This document shows positions 31,103 through 40,822 of a stretch of 59,396 bases of DNA, piece after piece. A model generated the notes under the pieces. It made no database searches and was not told where the DNA came from. It worked only from the letters and a program-made list of their open reading frames with translations. The first letter of the stretch is position 1. Each line of letters starts with the position of its first letter. Position numbers and translations under genes: made by a program. Source of the stretch: an uncultured beta proteobacterium. GTDB taxonomy: Bacteria > Pseudomonadota > Gammaproteobacteria > Burkholderiales > Burkholderiaceae_C. The stretch spans positions 1 to 59,396 of the forward strand of contig CAIKLM010000163.1 of assembly GCA_903828235.1 (NCBI GenBank), written 5' to 3'.

Positions 31103-31108
31103 AGTGTA
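31103..31108 (-). promoter_or_regulatory. -10 box of the secreted subtilase gene, leaderless arrangement
   Basis: Read on the minus strand, TACACT ends six bases before the ATG at 31096. Transcription would start at or beside the A of the start codon, so the mRNA is probably leaderless. No Shine-Dalgarno precedes the ATG. Confidence 0.45.
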
Positions 31109-31187
31109 GGAGCCCGTGGCCGGCTGCGGCACGCTGGCCCGCGGCGCGCCGTGACGCATCGCGCAGGCCGGCCGCGGCCGGGGGGCG

Positions 31188-32192
<1,005 letters not shown>

Positions 32193-32867
32193 TTACTCCT
32201 TGGGTGCGGATGGGCTCGGGTGACAGGGAATCTCGAAGCTAGCGACGTCGCCCCAGGCCACGTCGGCGGCCGGGCGCGTGAGCGCCAGCTCCAGCGCCTG
32301 CAGCCGGGCGACGACAGGCGCGTGCGCCGGGTCGGGCGGGCCGAGCACGGTGACCTCGTTGGGGCGGTAGGGACGCAGGTACTGCCAGCGCACGGCGATC
32401 GGGCAGCGCATGCCGGTGGTGTCGAAGGCCTGCCGCTGGCCGGGCCCGCCGCGCGCCAGCGCCAGCAGGTCCGTGGCGCCGAAGCGGCCGAAGCCGGCGC
32501 TCTCGCCCTCGAACTGGTAGGCGAACACCAGCCGCACGCTCAGGCGCTCGCCGGCGTGGCAGGGCCGCCGCAGGTCGGCAGCCCAGGTCTGGATGGCCTC
32601 GCGCAGGATGTACGCCGAGGGCCGGTGGACGAGCTCGAGCGCGGGCGGCCGGTCGGGCGCGTCGAAGTGCAGCATCACCAGCACTCGGCCGCGCAAGCCC
32701 GCCTGCCGGGCCGGCAGCGGAAAGGCCGGCTGGCTGCGCGGCACGGGGTGCTGGACGCAATGCCCGTCGAGCGTGGCCCAGAGCCTGGGGTCGGCAGGCG
32801 CGGGCGGCGCCGCCAGGGCCGACGCGGCCAGCCCCGCTGTGGCAGCCGCCGACGCCAGCGCTCGCAT
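32193..32867 (-). CDS. Putative periplasmic protein with a TonB C-terminal-like domain
   Basis: The 224-residue protein has a short Ala-rich signal peptide (cleavage near ALAAP). Its middle shows a weak match to the TonB C-terminal fold: FPLPARQAGLRGRVLVMLHF, then a strand-helix-strand region with ILREAIQTWAADLRRPC and a final VRLVFAYQF. Four cysteines could form disulfides. I do not recognise a precise family. It sits between tkt (15 bases upstream) and gapA (three bases downstream), an odd place for an envelope protein, so co-expression with glycolytic genes is likely. Confidence 0.7.
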   Translation of the reverse strand: MRALASAAATAGLAASALAAPPAPADPRLWATLDGHCVQHPVPRSQPAFPLPARQAGLRGRVLVMLHFDAPDRPPALELVHRPSAYILREAIQTWAADLRRPCHAGERLSVRLVFAYQFEGESAGFGRFGATDLLALARGGPGQRQAFDTTGMRCPIAVRWQYLRPYRPNEVTVLGPPDPAHAPVVARLQALELALTRPAADVAWGDVASFEIPCHPSPSAPKE

Positions 32868-32882
32868 GCCGCGCCGGTTTCC

Positions 32883-34919
32883 TCAGCGCCCCAGCACCGT
32901 GCGCACCACCGCGACGACGTTGTCGGCGGTGAGCTTGAAGTGCCTGAACAGGTCGCCGGCCGGGGCGCTCTCGCCGTAGGTGTCGATGCCCACCACGGCG
33001 GCGCAGCCGTACTTCCACCAGCCGTCCGTGACGCCGGCCTCCACGGCGATGCGCGGCACGCCGTCGGGCAGCACGCTGCGCTTGTAGGCCACCGGCTGGC
33101 GGTCGAAGGCGGTGGTGCTGGGCACGCTGACCACGCGCACGGCGATCTTCAGCGCGGCCAGCGCCTCCTGCGCCTTCAGCGCCAGCTGCACCTCGGAGCC
33201 GCTGGCCAGGATCACGGCCTGCGCCTTCTTCTTCAGGCCCACCTCGGCGGGGTCGGCCAGCACGTAGGCGCCCTTGGCGATGTCGCCCAGGCTGGGCTTG
33301 GGCAGGTGCGGCAGCGCCTGGCGGCTGAGCAGCAGCGCCGTCGGCCGCGTGGCGCTGGCCAGCGCCATGGCCCAGGCGGCCGTGGTCTCGGCGCCGTCGG
33401 CCGGGCGCCAGACGTCGAGGTTGGGGATCAGCCGCAGGCTGGCCGCGTGCTCCACGCTCTGGTGCGTGGGGCCGTCCTCGCCCAGGCCGATGCTGTCGTG
33501 CGTGAACACGTGCACCACGCGCAGCCTCATCAGCGCGGCCATGCGGATGGCGTTGCGGCTGTAGTCGCTGAAGGTCAGGAAGGTGCCGCCGTAGGGGACG
33601 AAGCCGCCGTGCAGGGCCACGCCGTTCATGATGGCGGCCATGCCGAACTCGCGCACGCCGTAGTTGATGTGACGGCCGCCGTTCGGGGCCCCCGCCTCGT
33701 CGAAGCGCAGCGCCGGGGTGTGCTTGGTGTTGGTGAGGTTGCTGCCCGTGAGGTCGGCGCTGCCGCCCAGCAGCTCGGGCAGCGCGGCGGTGAAGACCTC
33801 CAGCGCGTTCTGGCTGGCCTTGCGGGTGGCCACCGACTCGGCCTTGTCGTGCGCGGCGGCAATGGCCGCGGCGGCCTGCGCCGGGAAGCCCTCGGGCAGC
33901 TGCCCGGCCAGCCGCCGCTGCAGCTGCGCCGCCAGCTCGGGGTGGGCCGCGGCATAGGCCTCGAAGCGGGCGGCCCAGTCGCCGTGGGCGGCGGTGCCCG
34001 CAGCCCGGGCGTCCCAGGCCTCGTAGGCGGCCTCGGGCACCACGAAGGGCTCGTGCGGCCAGTCCAGCGCCTCGCGCGTGAGCCGGATCTCGTCGGCCCC
34101 CAGCGCCTCGCCGTGCGCCTTGGCGCTGCCGGCGCGGTTGGGGCTGCCCTTGCCGATGGTGGTGCGGCAGATCACCAGCGTCGGCATGGTGGCGCTGTGG
34201 CGCGCCTGGGACAGCGCGGCGTCCACCGCGGCCACGTCGTGGCCGTCGACCGGGCCGATCACGTTCCAGCCCATGGCCGCGAAGCGCAGGCCGGCGTTGT
34301 CGGGGTACCAGGGCTCGATCGGGCCGTCGATGCTGATGCCGTTGTCGTCGTACACCGCCACCAGCTTGTTGAGCTTCCAGGCGGCGGCCAGCGCGATGGC
34401 CTCGTGGCTGATGCCTTCCATCAGGCAGCCGTCGCCCACCGCGACCCAGGTGCGGTGGTCGACGATCTCGTGGCCCGGGCGGTTGAACTCGGCGGCCAGC
34501 AGCTTCTCGGCCAGCGCCATGCCTACCGCGTTGGCCAGGCCCTGGCCCAGCGGGCCGGTGGTGGTTTCCACGCCGGGCGTGATGCCCACCTCGGGGTGGC
34601 CGGGCGTCTTGCTGTGCAGCTGCCGGAAGTGGCGCAGCTCGCTCATCGGCAGGTCGTAGCCCGTCAGGTGCAGCAGCGCGTACAGCAGCATGGAGCCGTG
34701 GCCGTTGCTCAGCACGAAGCGGTCGCGGTCGGGCCAGGCGGGGTCGGATGGGTCGTGCCGGAGGTGGCAGCCCCACAGCGCCACGGCGATCTCGGCCATG
34801 CCCATCGGGGCGCCGGGGTGGCCGGAGTTGGCCTGCTGCACGGCGTCCATGGCCAGGGCGCGGATGGCGTTGGCCATCAGCGTGGACGAGCGGAGGGCTT
34901 CGGGGGCGGGGCTGGGCAT
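32883..34919 (-). CDS. tkt: Transketolase
   Basis: The 678-residue thiamine-diphosphate enzyme transfers two-carbon units in the pentose phosphate pathway (or Calvin cycle, where present). The N-terminal block is ALAMDAVQQANSGHPGAPMG, the ThDP/metal motif begins GDGCLMEG and runs to the Asn of DDNGISIDG, and the second domain has the catalytic-Glu region of the pyrimidine domain and THDSIGLGEDGPTHQ. Length is normal. ATG 34919 (MPSPAPEALRSS) gives the usual short leader before LMANAIRALAMD; the frame upstream overlaps the ABC ATPase gene and is not part of it. Confidence 0.96.
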   Translation of the reverse strand: MPSPAPEALRSSTLMANAIRALAMDAVQQANSGHPGAPMGMAEIAVALWGCHLRHDPSDPAWPDRDRFVLSNGHGSMLLYALLHLTGYDLPMSELRHFRQLHSKTPGHPEVGITPGVETTTGPLGQGLANAVGMALAEKLLAAEFNRPGHEIVDHRTWVAVGDGCLMEGISHEAIALAAAWKLNKLVAVYDDNGISIDGPIEPWYPDNAGLRFAAMGWNVIGPVDGHDVAAVDAALSQARHSATMPTLVICRTTIGKGSPNRAGSAKAHGEALGADEIRLTREALDWPHEPFVVPEAAYEAWDARAAGTAAHGDWAARFEAYAAAHPELAAQLQRRLAGQLPEGFPAQAAAAIAAAHDKAESVATRKASQNALEVFTAALPELLGGSADLTGSNLTNTKHTPALRFDEAGAPNGGRHINYGVREFGMAAIMNGVALHGGFVPYGGTFLTFSDYSRNAIRMAALMRLRVVHVFTHDSIGLGEDGPTHQSVEHAASLRLIPNLDVWRPADGAETTAAWAMALASATRPTALLLSRQALPHLPKPSLGDIAKGAYVLADPAEVGLKKKAQAVILASGSEVQLALKAQEALAALKIAVRVVSVPSTTAFDRQPVAYKRSVLPDGVPRIAVEAGVTDGWWKYGCAAVVGIDTYGESAPAGDLFRHFKLTADNVVAVVRTVLGR

Positions 34920-34969
34920 CGGGGCGGCGCGCCGCGGCGGCGCGGTGGTTCGGCGGTGAACCGGGGATT

Positions 34970-35800
34970 CTAGGAGCCGCCCTGCGGCGCCCCGCCCGAC
35001 GCCGCCCGCGCCGCCCCCGGCACTGCCTCGACGAGGCGGCGGGTGTACGGGTGCTCGGGCGCCGTGAACAGGCGCTCCGGCGGGCCGGACTCGACGACGC
35101 GGCCGTGCTGCAGCACCAGCACCTCGTCGCACACCAGGTCCACCACCGCGATGTCGTGGCTGATGAACAGGTAGGCCAGGCCGTAGCGCTGCTGCAGCTC
35201 GCGCAGCAGGTTCAGCACCTGGGCCTGCACGCTCACGTCGAGGGCGCTGACGGGCTCGTCGGCGACGATCAGCCGCGGCCGCGTGACCAGCGCCCGCGCG
35301 ATGGCGATGCGCTGGCGTTGGCCGCCGCTGAACTCGTGCGGGTAGCGGGCCCCGTCGGCCGCCGACAGGCCCACGGCCTCCAGCGCCTCGGCGACGCGGG
35401 TGCGCTGCTCGGCGGCGCCGGCGCCCTGCAGCGCGCGCAGCGGCTCGGCCACGGTCTGCAGCACGCTGCGGCGCGGGTCGAGCGAGCCGTACGGATCCTG
35501 GAAGACCATCTGGAAGCCGGCGCGCGCACGCCGCAGCGCCGCGGCGTCGAGCGCGTGCAGGTCGACGCCGTCGAAGCGCACCCGGCCCGCGCTGGGGCGC
35601 TCCAGCGCCATCACCAGCCGCGCCAGCGTGCTCTTGCCCGAGCCGCTCTCGCCGACGATGCCCAGGCTGCGCCCGGCGTGCAGCTCGAAGTCCACGCCGG
35701 CCAGCGCCGCCACCTCCGGGGCCGGCGCCAGCAGGCTCCGCCGGGGCAGCCGGTAGCGCTTGTGCAGACCCTCGACCTGCAGCAGCGGCGACGGCGTCAT
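34970..35800 (-). CDS. Oligopeptide-type ABC transporter ATP-binding protein (DppF/OppF-like)
   Basis: The 276-residue ATPase has Walker A GESGSGKST, Q-loop MVFQDPYGSLDPR, signature FSGGQRQR and Walker B LIVADEPVSALD. The text QDPYGSLDPR and the C-terminal HPYTRRLVEAVPG are typical of the DppF/OppF subunit. It overlaps the partner ATPase by ATGA. No permease or binding-protein gene is next to the pair, so the rest of the importer must be encoded elsewhere, or these ATPases serve several systems. Confidence 0.92.
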   Translation of the reverse strand: MTPSPLLQVEGLHKRYRLPRRSLLAPAPEVAALAGVDFELHAGRSLGIVGESGSGKSTLARLVMALERPSAGRVRFDGVDLHALDAAALRRARAGFQMVFQDPYGSLDPRRSVLQTVAEPLRALQGAGAAEQRTRVAEALEAVGLSAADGARYPHEFSGGQRQRIAIARALVTRPRLIVADEPVSALDVSVQAQVLNLLRELQQRYGLAYLFISHDIAVVDLVCDEVLVLQHGRVVESGPPERLFTAPEHPYTRRLVEAVPGAARAASGGAPQGGS

Positions 35801-36798
35801 GCCGCAGCCACCGGCTGCACGCCGGCACGCAGGCAGCGCGCGGCGTGGCCCTCGGCGCCGGGCAGGGCCTGCTCGGGCACGGCGGCGGCACGGCAGTCGT
35901 CGCCCGCCAGGGGGCAGCGCGCGGCGAAGGCGCAGCCCGGCGGCATGGCCCCCAGCGCCGGCACGCGCCCCGGGATGGTGGCCAGCCGCGCGCCGCGCGG
36001 CAGCCCCACGCGGGGCCGCGCCGCCTGCAGGCCGCGCGTGTAGGGGTGGGCGGGCGCGGCGAACACGGCCGCCGTGGGGCCGCGCTCGACGATCTCGCCC
36101 GCGTACATCACGTGCAGCCGGTCGGCGTGGTCGGCCATCAGGCCGAGGTCGTGGCTGATCAGCACCAGGCCCATGCCGTCCTCGCGCACCAGGCGCTGGA
36201 TCAGCTGCAGCACCTCGCGCTGCAGCGTCACGTCGAGCGCGGTCGTAGGCTCGTCGGCCACCAGCAGCGCCGGCGAGCAGGCCAGCGCGATGGCGATGAC
36301 GACCCGCTGGCGCTGCCCGCCCGAGAGCTGGTGCGGCCAGGCGTCGAGCCGGTCGCGGGCGCCGGGCATCTGCACGCGCTCGAGCAGCCGCAGCGCCTCG
36401 GCGCGCGCGGCCGCGCGGCCCAGGCCGCGGTGCAGGCGCAGCGGCTCGGCGATCTGCGCGCCCACCGTGTGCAAGGGGTTCAGCGCCGTCATCGGCTCCT
36501 GGAAGACCATCGCCACGCGGTCACCGCGCAGGCGGCACCAGTCGCGCTCGGGCAGGCCGACGAGTTCGGTGCCCTCCAGCCGCATCGAGCCGCCGACGGT
36601 GGCGCCCTCGGGCAGCAGGCCCATCAGCGCCAGCGCGGTCAGGCTCTTGCCGCAGCCGCTCTCGCCGATCAGGCCCAGCGTCTGCCCGCGCTCGACGCCG
36701 AAGCTCAGCCCGCGCAGCGCCGGCAGGCGCCCGCCGGCCGTGGCCAGCGCGACGCGCAGGTCGCGAACCTCGAGCAGGGGCGGGCGGGTGTCGGGCAC
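35797..36798 (-). CDS. Oligopeptide-type ABC transporter ATP-binding protein (DppD/OppD-like)
   Basis: The 333-residue ATPase has Walker A GESGCGKS, Q-loop FQEPMTALNPL, signature LSGGQRQR and Walker B LLVADEPTTALD. The C-terminal CAFAARCPLAGDDC cysteine block fits the iron-sulfur/cysteine region common to DppD/OppD subunits. GTG 36798 was chosen because VPDTRPPLLEVRDLRV then starts the domain normally; GTG 36810 and an upstream ATG inside trxC are alternatives. It lies 34 bases after trxC and overlaps the second ATPase gene by four bases. Confidence 0.9.
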   Translation of the reverse strand: MPDTRPPLLEVRDLRVALATAGGRLPALRGLSFGVERGQTLGLIGESGCGKSLTALALMGLLPEGATVGGSMRLEGTELVGLPERDWCRLRGDRVAMVFQEPMTALNPLHTVGAQIAEPLRLHRGLGRAAARAEALRLLERVQMPGARDRLDAWPHQLSGGQRQRVVIAIALACSPALLVADEPTTALDVTLQREVLQLIQRLVREDGMGLVLISHDLGLMADHADRLHVMYAGEIVERGPTAAVFAAPAHPYTRGLQAARPRVGLPRGARLATIPGRVPALGAMPPGCAFAARCPLAGDDCRAAAVPEQALPGAEGHAARCLRAGVQPVAAA

Positions 36799-36832
36799 GG
36801 CGCCCGGCACGATAGCGCAGCGCCGGGCGGCG

Positions 36833-37267
36833 TCAGCCGCCGGCCATCTGCACGATCGCACCCGCCGGCAGCGCGCCGCTGCGGCGCGCGACCTCGCGGC
36901 CCTGCATGATCTTCACCAGCGTGGGGATGCTGCGGATGGCAAAGCGCTGCGCCAGCTGCGGGTTGGCGTCGGTGTCGACCTTGACGAGCAGCGCGTCCTG
37001 CCCCAGCTGCTGCGCGGCCTGCTTGAAGGCGGGCGCCATCATCTGGCAGGGGCCACACCAGGCGGCCCAGAAGTCCACGACCATGGGTCGGTCGGTGGCC
37101 ATCGCGACGGCGTCGAAGTCGGCGTCGGTCAGGGCGAGCACCTGGCCGTCGAGCAGCGGCTGGCCGCAGCGGCCGCAGGACGGCCGCTCGTCGACGCGCG
37201 CGGCGGGCACGCGGTTGGTGGCACCGCAGTGCGGGCAGCTGGCGTGGAGGCGGGTGTCGTCGGTCAT
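36833..37267 (-). CDS. trxC: Thioredoxin 2 with N-terminal zinc finger
   Basis: The 144-residue protein has a zinc-binding extension with Cys11/Cys14 (CPHC) and Cys31/Cys34 (CGRC), then a thioredoxin fold with the active site WCGPC (Cys71, Cys74) and the cis-Pro loop IRSIPTL. TrxC reduces protein disulfides in the cytoplasm and in E. coli is induced by peroxide. It heads a close run of minus-strand genes that continues through the two ATPases to tkt and gapA. No OxyR-like site is obvious before it. Confidence 0.95.
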   Translation of the reverse strand: MTDDTRLHASCPHCGATNRVPAARVDERPSCGRCGQPLLDGQVLALTDADFDAVAMATDRPMVVDFWAAWCGPCQMMAPAFKQAAQQLGQDALLVKVDTDANPQLAQRFAIRSIPTLVKIMQGREVARRSGALPAGAIVQMAGG

Positions 37268-37311
37268 CGGCGGGACGTGGAGGCGCCGACGAAGGCTTCA
37301 AGCCCCAGGCC

Positions 37312-38238
37312 TCAGGCCTGCGCCGCAAGCCGCTCGGCCACCGCGTCGCCCACGAAGCGCATGAAGGCCTTCACGCGGGCGGTGCCGCGCAGGTCGGGGT
37401 GGGTCAGCATCCACAGGGGCACGTCCAGCGCCGGGATCACCTCGGACACCGCCACCAGCTCGGGCAGCCGCTCCTCCATGAAGGTGGGCAGCACGGCCAC
37501 GCCGATGCCGGTGCGCAGCATGGCAGCGGCGGCGTTGAAGATGTCCACGCGCACGCGCACCTGCTCGGGCACCAGGTGCTCACGCATCCAGCGGTCGTAC
37601 ACGCGGCCGGCGGCGTCGCGCTCGAAGGCCACCCAGGGCGCGTGCCGCAGCAGCTCGGGCAGCGGCGTCACCGCCTGCGGCAGCCCGGGGGCGCCGCGCA
37701 GCGCGTACACCTTGCAGTGGCTCATGCCCAGCTGCCGCCCCACCAGGTGCTCGGCCACCTGGGCCGACAGGCGCAGCGCGACGTCGGCCTGGCGCGCCGC
37801 GCCTCCGGGCGCGTCGGGCGGGCGGCGGGCCAGGTCCATCAGGAAGGCGTTCTCGACCACCTCGACCTCGATGCCCGGATAGGCCCGCGCAAACGCGGCC
37901 AGCGGGCGCGGCAGCAGGTGCTCCATGGCCACGAAGGCGGTGGTCAGGCGCAGCACGCCGGTGAGCTCGCGGTCGCGGCCCAGGACCTGCCGCTCGATCT
38001 CGTCGGCCTGGTCGGCCATGCGCCGCGCCTGCGCCAGCACCGTGCGGCCAGCCTCGGTGGGATGCCAGCCGCTGCGCGTGCGCTCGAACAGGCGCGCGCC
38101 CAGGCCGGCCTCGAGGGCGTCGAGCCGGCGCTGCACGGTGGTTGCGTTGACGCCCAGCCGGCGGGCGGCCTCGGCCACCGAGCCGCCTTCGCCGATGGCC
38201 AGGGCATGGCGCAGGTCGCTCCAATCGAGCTGGGGCAT
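37312..38238 (-). CDS. LysR-family transcriptional regulator
   Basis: The 308-residue regulator has an N-terminal winged helix-turn-helix (SVAEAARRLGVNATTVQRRLDALEAGLGARLFERT) summarised by VAEAARRLGV near residues 21-30, and a periplasmic-binding-protein-like effector domain. The ATG at 38238 has an AGGA site and matches the family start; 129 codons of open frame upstream are rejected. Effector and targets are unknown. A CTGCA-ATTC-TGCAG palindrome lies 26 bases upstream of the start, a sensible place for autoregulation. Confidence 0.9.
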   Translation of the reverse strand: MPQLDWSDLRHALAIGEGGSVAEAARRLGVNATTVQRRLDALEAGLGARLFERTRSGWHPTEAGRTVLAQARRMADQADEIERQVLGRDRELTGVLRLTTAFVAMEHLLPRPLAAFARAYPGIEVEVVENAFLMDLARRPPDAPGGAARQADVALRLSAQVAEHLVGRQLGMSHCKVYALRGAPGLPQAVTPLPELLRHAPWVAFERDAAGRVYDRWMREHLVPEQVRVRVDIFNAAAAMLRTGIGVAVLPTFMEERLPELVAVSEVIPALDVPLWMLTHPDLRGTARVKAFMRFVGDAVAERLAAQA

Positions 38239-38263
38239 CAGGTCCTGTCTCCTCAAGGTTTTG

Positions 38264-38277
38264 CTGCAATTCTGCAG
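38264..38277. promoter_or_regulatory. Candidate LysR-type operator
   Basis: CTGCAATTCTGCAG has perfect 5-bp inverted arms around a 4-bp A+T-rich centre. It lies inside a looser TTG...CAA symmetry (38261-38282). The size and T-N11-A spacing suit a LysR-type site, and it is next to the lysR gene start. Binding is inferred. Confidence 0.45.
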
Positions 38278-38415
38278 GCAACGGATGCGCTCGGCCGAGT
38301 TGTCTGCGGGAGTGCAACTACCTAGAGTGAGGTTTCCCTTCTCAAGACCGCCCTTCCCTTGTCCGCCCTGCCCCCGTCGCACCCGCCCCCCTTGCGCCTG
38401 CTGGAGCGCCCGCCG

Positions 38416-38517
38416 ATGCGGCGCGGCCGGCTCCGGCGCGCGGAGCCGCCGCCCCAGCCGTGGTGGAGGCCCGAAGGCCTGCGCCGCCTGTGGCAGGCCC
38501 TGCGCGCGCGGGCCTGA
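38416..38517 (+). CDS. Possible 33-residue basic small protein
   Basis: An ATG frame encodes a very basic peptide containing PPPQPWWRPEGLRRLW; the same frame is open back to 38326, so TTG 38359 is an alternative start. A CTAGAGT element at 38322-38328 could be its -10 box. The three tryptophans in a short span and the divergent position next to a LysR gene are suggestive, but Arg-rich frames are common in this DNA by chance. Confidence 0.25.
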   Translation: MRRGRLRRAEPPPQPWWRPEGLRRLWQALRARA

Positions 38518-38561
38518 GGGCGTGCCGCCGCCGCGTTGGCGGCCGGCGCGGGAGCGCTGCC

Positions 38562-38567
38562 TAGAAT
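38562..38567 (+). promoter_or_regulatory. -10 box of the AmpG-like gene, leaderless arrangement
   Basis: TAGAAT ends six bases before the ATG at 38574, so transcription is predicted to start at the start codon. A TTGGCG sequence at 38536-38541 is a possible -35 box but with a long 20-base spacer. There is no Shine-Dalgarno. Confidence 0.45.
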
Positions 38568-38573
38568 GGCCCG

Positions 38574-40199
38574 ATGGGCCTGACGAGTCTGCTGCAGCGG
38601 CTGCACCGCCTTGCCGCCGTGGCACTGCTGGGCTTTGCCAGCGGTTTGCCGCTGGCGCTCACCGGCCAGGCCATGCAGGCCTGGCTGACGCTCGACGGCA
38701 TCGACCTGGCCACCATCGGCTTCCTCAGCCTGGTCGGGCTGCCCTACACCTTCAAGTTCCTGTGGGCGCCGCTGATGGACCGCTTCGAGCTGCCGGCGGC
38801 CGTCGCGCGGCGCTGGGGTCGGCGGCGCGGCTGGCTGGTGGCCACGCAGCTGCTGCTGGCGCTGGCGCTGTGGGCGCTGGCGGGCAGTTCGCCGAGCGAG
38901 GGCATCCGCGCCTTCGCGGTGCTGGCGGTGGCGGTGGCCTTCCTGTCGGCCTCGCAGGACGTGGTGGTCGACGCCTACCGCACCGACCTGCTGCCGGCCG
39001 CCGAGCGCGGCATGGGCGCGTCGCTGGGCGTGATGGGCTACCGGCTGGCGATGATCCTGTCGGGCGGCATCGCCCTCATCTGGACCGACCCTGGCCAGGT
39101 CGCGGCCGGCCAGGGCTGGACCTGGCCCGAGGTCTACCGCTTCATGGCGCTGCTGATGGCCGGCGCGGCGGTGGTGTCGGCGCTGCTGCTGCCCTCGCTG
39201 GCGCCGCTGCCGCCGGCGCCGCCCACGGCCACGCCGACGGCCAGCGCCGGGCGCGACCTGCGCGGCTTCGCCGCGGTGCTGCTGGCCGTGGCCGCCGGCT
39301 GGTGGCTGACCGACCGCTTCGGCACCGACATCGCCCGCGCGCTGGTAGGCCCGCTGCTGGAGGGCAGCAGCCTGCCCGCGCCGCTGCAGCGGCGCTGGAT
39401 CAACCTGGTGGCGCTGCTGCTGGGCATCGGCTTCACGCTGCCGCTGGCGGCCTGGACGGCGCGCCGGGCCGGCTTCACGACGCTGCTGTCGGGCCTGGAG
39501 AGCTACTTCAGCCAGAAGGGCGCCGCGGCCTTCCTGCTGTTCATCGTGCTCTACAAGCTCGGCGACGCCTTCGCCGGCAGCCTGATGACGGCCTTCCTGC
39601 TCAAGAGCATGGCCTACACCTCGGCCGAGGTGGGCGTGGTCAACAAGGTGCTGGGGCTGTGGATGACGATCGGCGGCGCGCTGCTGGGCGGGGCGCTGAT
39701 GCTCAAGCTCGGCCTGTGGCGCTCGCTCATGGTCTTCGGCGTGCTGCAGCTGCTGTCGAACCTGGGCTTCTGGTGGCTGGCCGTCTCGGGCAAGGGGGTG
39801 CTGCCCGGGCTGGTGCTGCCGGCCTTCGACTGGGGCTTCGTCGCGTTGGCCACGCCCACGCCGGTGGACGGCGGGCTGCTGCTGGCGGTGGCCTTCGAGA
39901 ACATCAGCGGCGGCATGGGCACAGCGGCCTTCGTGGCCTTCCTGATGAGCCTGTGCAACCAGCGCTTCACGGCCACGCAGTACGCGCTGCTCAGCGCCTT
40001 CGCCAGCGTCGGGCGCGTGTGGGTGGGCCCGCTGGCGGGCGTGCTGGCCGAGAGCATAGGCTGGCCCCTGTTCTTCATCATCAGCACCGTGCTGGCGGCG
40101 CCGGCGCTGCTGATGCTGCAGTGGCTGCGGCGCGAGGTGGACGCGCTGGACGATCCGCGCCCCGACCAGGAACGTGGGCGGCCGGCACCCGGCCTGTGA
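38574..40199 (+). CDS. ampG: AmpG-family muropeptide permease (MFS)
   Basis: The 541-residue protein is a major facilitator with about 14 hydrophobic segments. It opens with GFASGLPLALTGQAMQAWL and has YTFKFLWAPLMDR and SQDVVVDAYRTDLL, blocks typical of AmpG, which imports anhydro-muropeptides for cell-wall recycling. The middle third has an extra Ala/Pro-rich loop (about 205-225). No ampC or ampD gene is adjacent; a VanX-like dipeptidase lies about 8 kb away. Other MFS members of the AmpG/AT-1 group are an alternative, so the symbol is tentative. Confidence 0.82.
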   Translation: MGLTSLLQRLHRLAAVALLGFASGLPLALTGQAMQAWLTLDGIDLATIGFLSLVGLPYTFKFLWAPLMDRFELPAAVARRWGRRRGWLVATQLLLALALWALAGSSPSEGIRAFAVLAVAVAFLSASQDVVVDAYRTDLLPAAERGMGASLGVMGYRLAMILSGGIALIWTDPGQVAAGQGWTWPEVYRFMALLMAGAAVVSALLLPSLAPLPPAPPTATPTASAGRDLRGFAAVLLAVAAGWWLTDRFGTDIARALVGPLLEGSSLPAPLQRRWINLVALLLGIGFTLPLAAWTARRAGFTTLLSGLESYFSQKGAAAFLLFIVLYKLGDAFAGSLMTAFLLKSMAYTSAEVGVVNKVLGLWMTIGGALLGGALMLKLGLWRSLMVFGVLQLLSNLGFWWLAVSGKGVLPGLVLPAFDWGFVALATPTPVDGGLLLAVAFENISGGMGTAAFVAFLMSLCNQRFTATQYALLSAFASVGRVWVGPLAGVLAESIGWPLFFIISTVLAAPALLMLQWLRREVDALDDPRPDQERGRPAPGL

Positions 40200-40421
40200 A
40201 CCTGCCCGAGTCCGGATGGGAAGGCGCGCAGGTCGTGGCGAGACTCCGGGCCTTTCCATGACGGCCACCAGGAATCACCCTGGATCTGGGCGCTCCGGGG
40301 CCGCGAACCGCCAGATTTAGGTTCAGTACAGTCGCCGCAACTCTGGCAAGGCCGAGCCGAATTCGCCGCGCAGGGCTCGCTTTCCTCGTGGCGCGAGCCG
40401 GGCCCGACGAAGGGATCTGCA

Positions 40422-40721
40422 ATGACCAGCAAGACCAAGTTCTTCCTTGTCGCCGCCTCGGCGGCGGCTGCCGTGACTGCAGCGCAGGCCTCGTCGCCGG
40501 ACAAGTGGGCCGAACTCCTGCAACGGGCCTCGGCGGCCTGCGCCAAGGCCAGCGATCTCAAGGGGGCTGTTGCCGGAAAGCCGGTCGACTTCAGCGACAA
40601 GGTGCTCGTCATCGTGGATGGCACCTGGCCGCAGGCGCACATGAGGAACGCGCCAGCCCGATTTGCGTGCCTCTACGACAAGCGCACGAAGACCGCCGAG
40701 GCACACGAGGCGGCACGCTGA
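40422..40721 (+). CDS. Small exported protein of unknown function
   Basis: A 99-residue precursor with a clear signal peptide (KFFLVAASAAAAVTAAQA) and a mature part of about 75 residues with two cysteines. The end reads CLYDKRTKTAEAHEA. I do not recognise the family. An AAGGGA ribosome binding site supports the ATG. Its codon use is more relaxed (AAG, TTT, CTT, GTT) than that of neighbours, which may indicate a different origin or low expression. A TACAGT element at 40327-40332 may be its -10 box. A perfect GC-only palindrome (40723-40736) follows the stop. Confidence 0.7.
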   Translation: MTSKTKFFLVAASAAAAVTAAQASSPDKWAELLQRASAACAKASDLKGAVAGKPVDFSDKVLVIVDGTWPQAHMRNAPARFACLYDKRTKTAEAHEAAR

Positions 40722-40822
40722 AGCCCCCGCGGGGGCATGGCCAGGTGTTTGCTTCCAGGTCCGCAGCGATGCGGGTGATGCCTCGCGCAAACCGCCGGCC
40801 TGCAGGGTCAGGGGTGCGTTCC

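Larger units (their letters stand above)
38239..38573. other. Intergenic region between the LysR gene and the AmpG-like gene
   Basis: This stretch carries the likely LysR operator (38264-38277), a CTAGAGT -10-like element facing right at 38322-38328, a possible 33-codon frame (38416-38517) and the -10 box of the permease gene. No terminator is clear, and nothing else is recognisable. Confidence 0.5.

Noticed and set aside
31168..31181. CCGGCCGCGGCCGG palindrome upstream of the gapA stop as a terminator
   Set aside because: There is no loop and no T-tract; such words arise easily in this composition.
40723..40736. GCCCCCGCGGGGGC palindrome as an intrinsic terminator
   Set aside because: It is an exact 14-bp palindrome but has no loop and no T-run after it; by itself it is not enough in DNA this rich in G+C.
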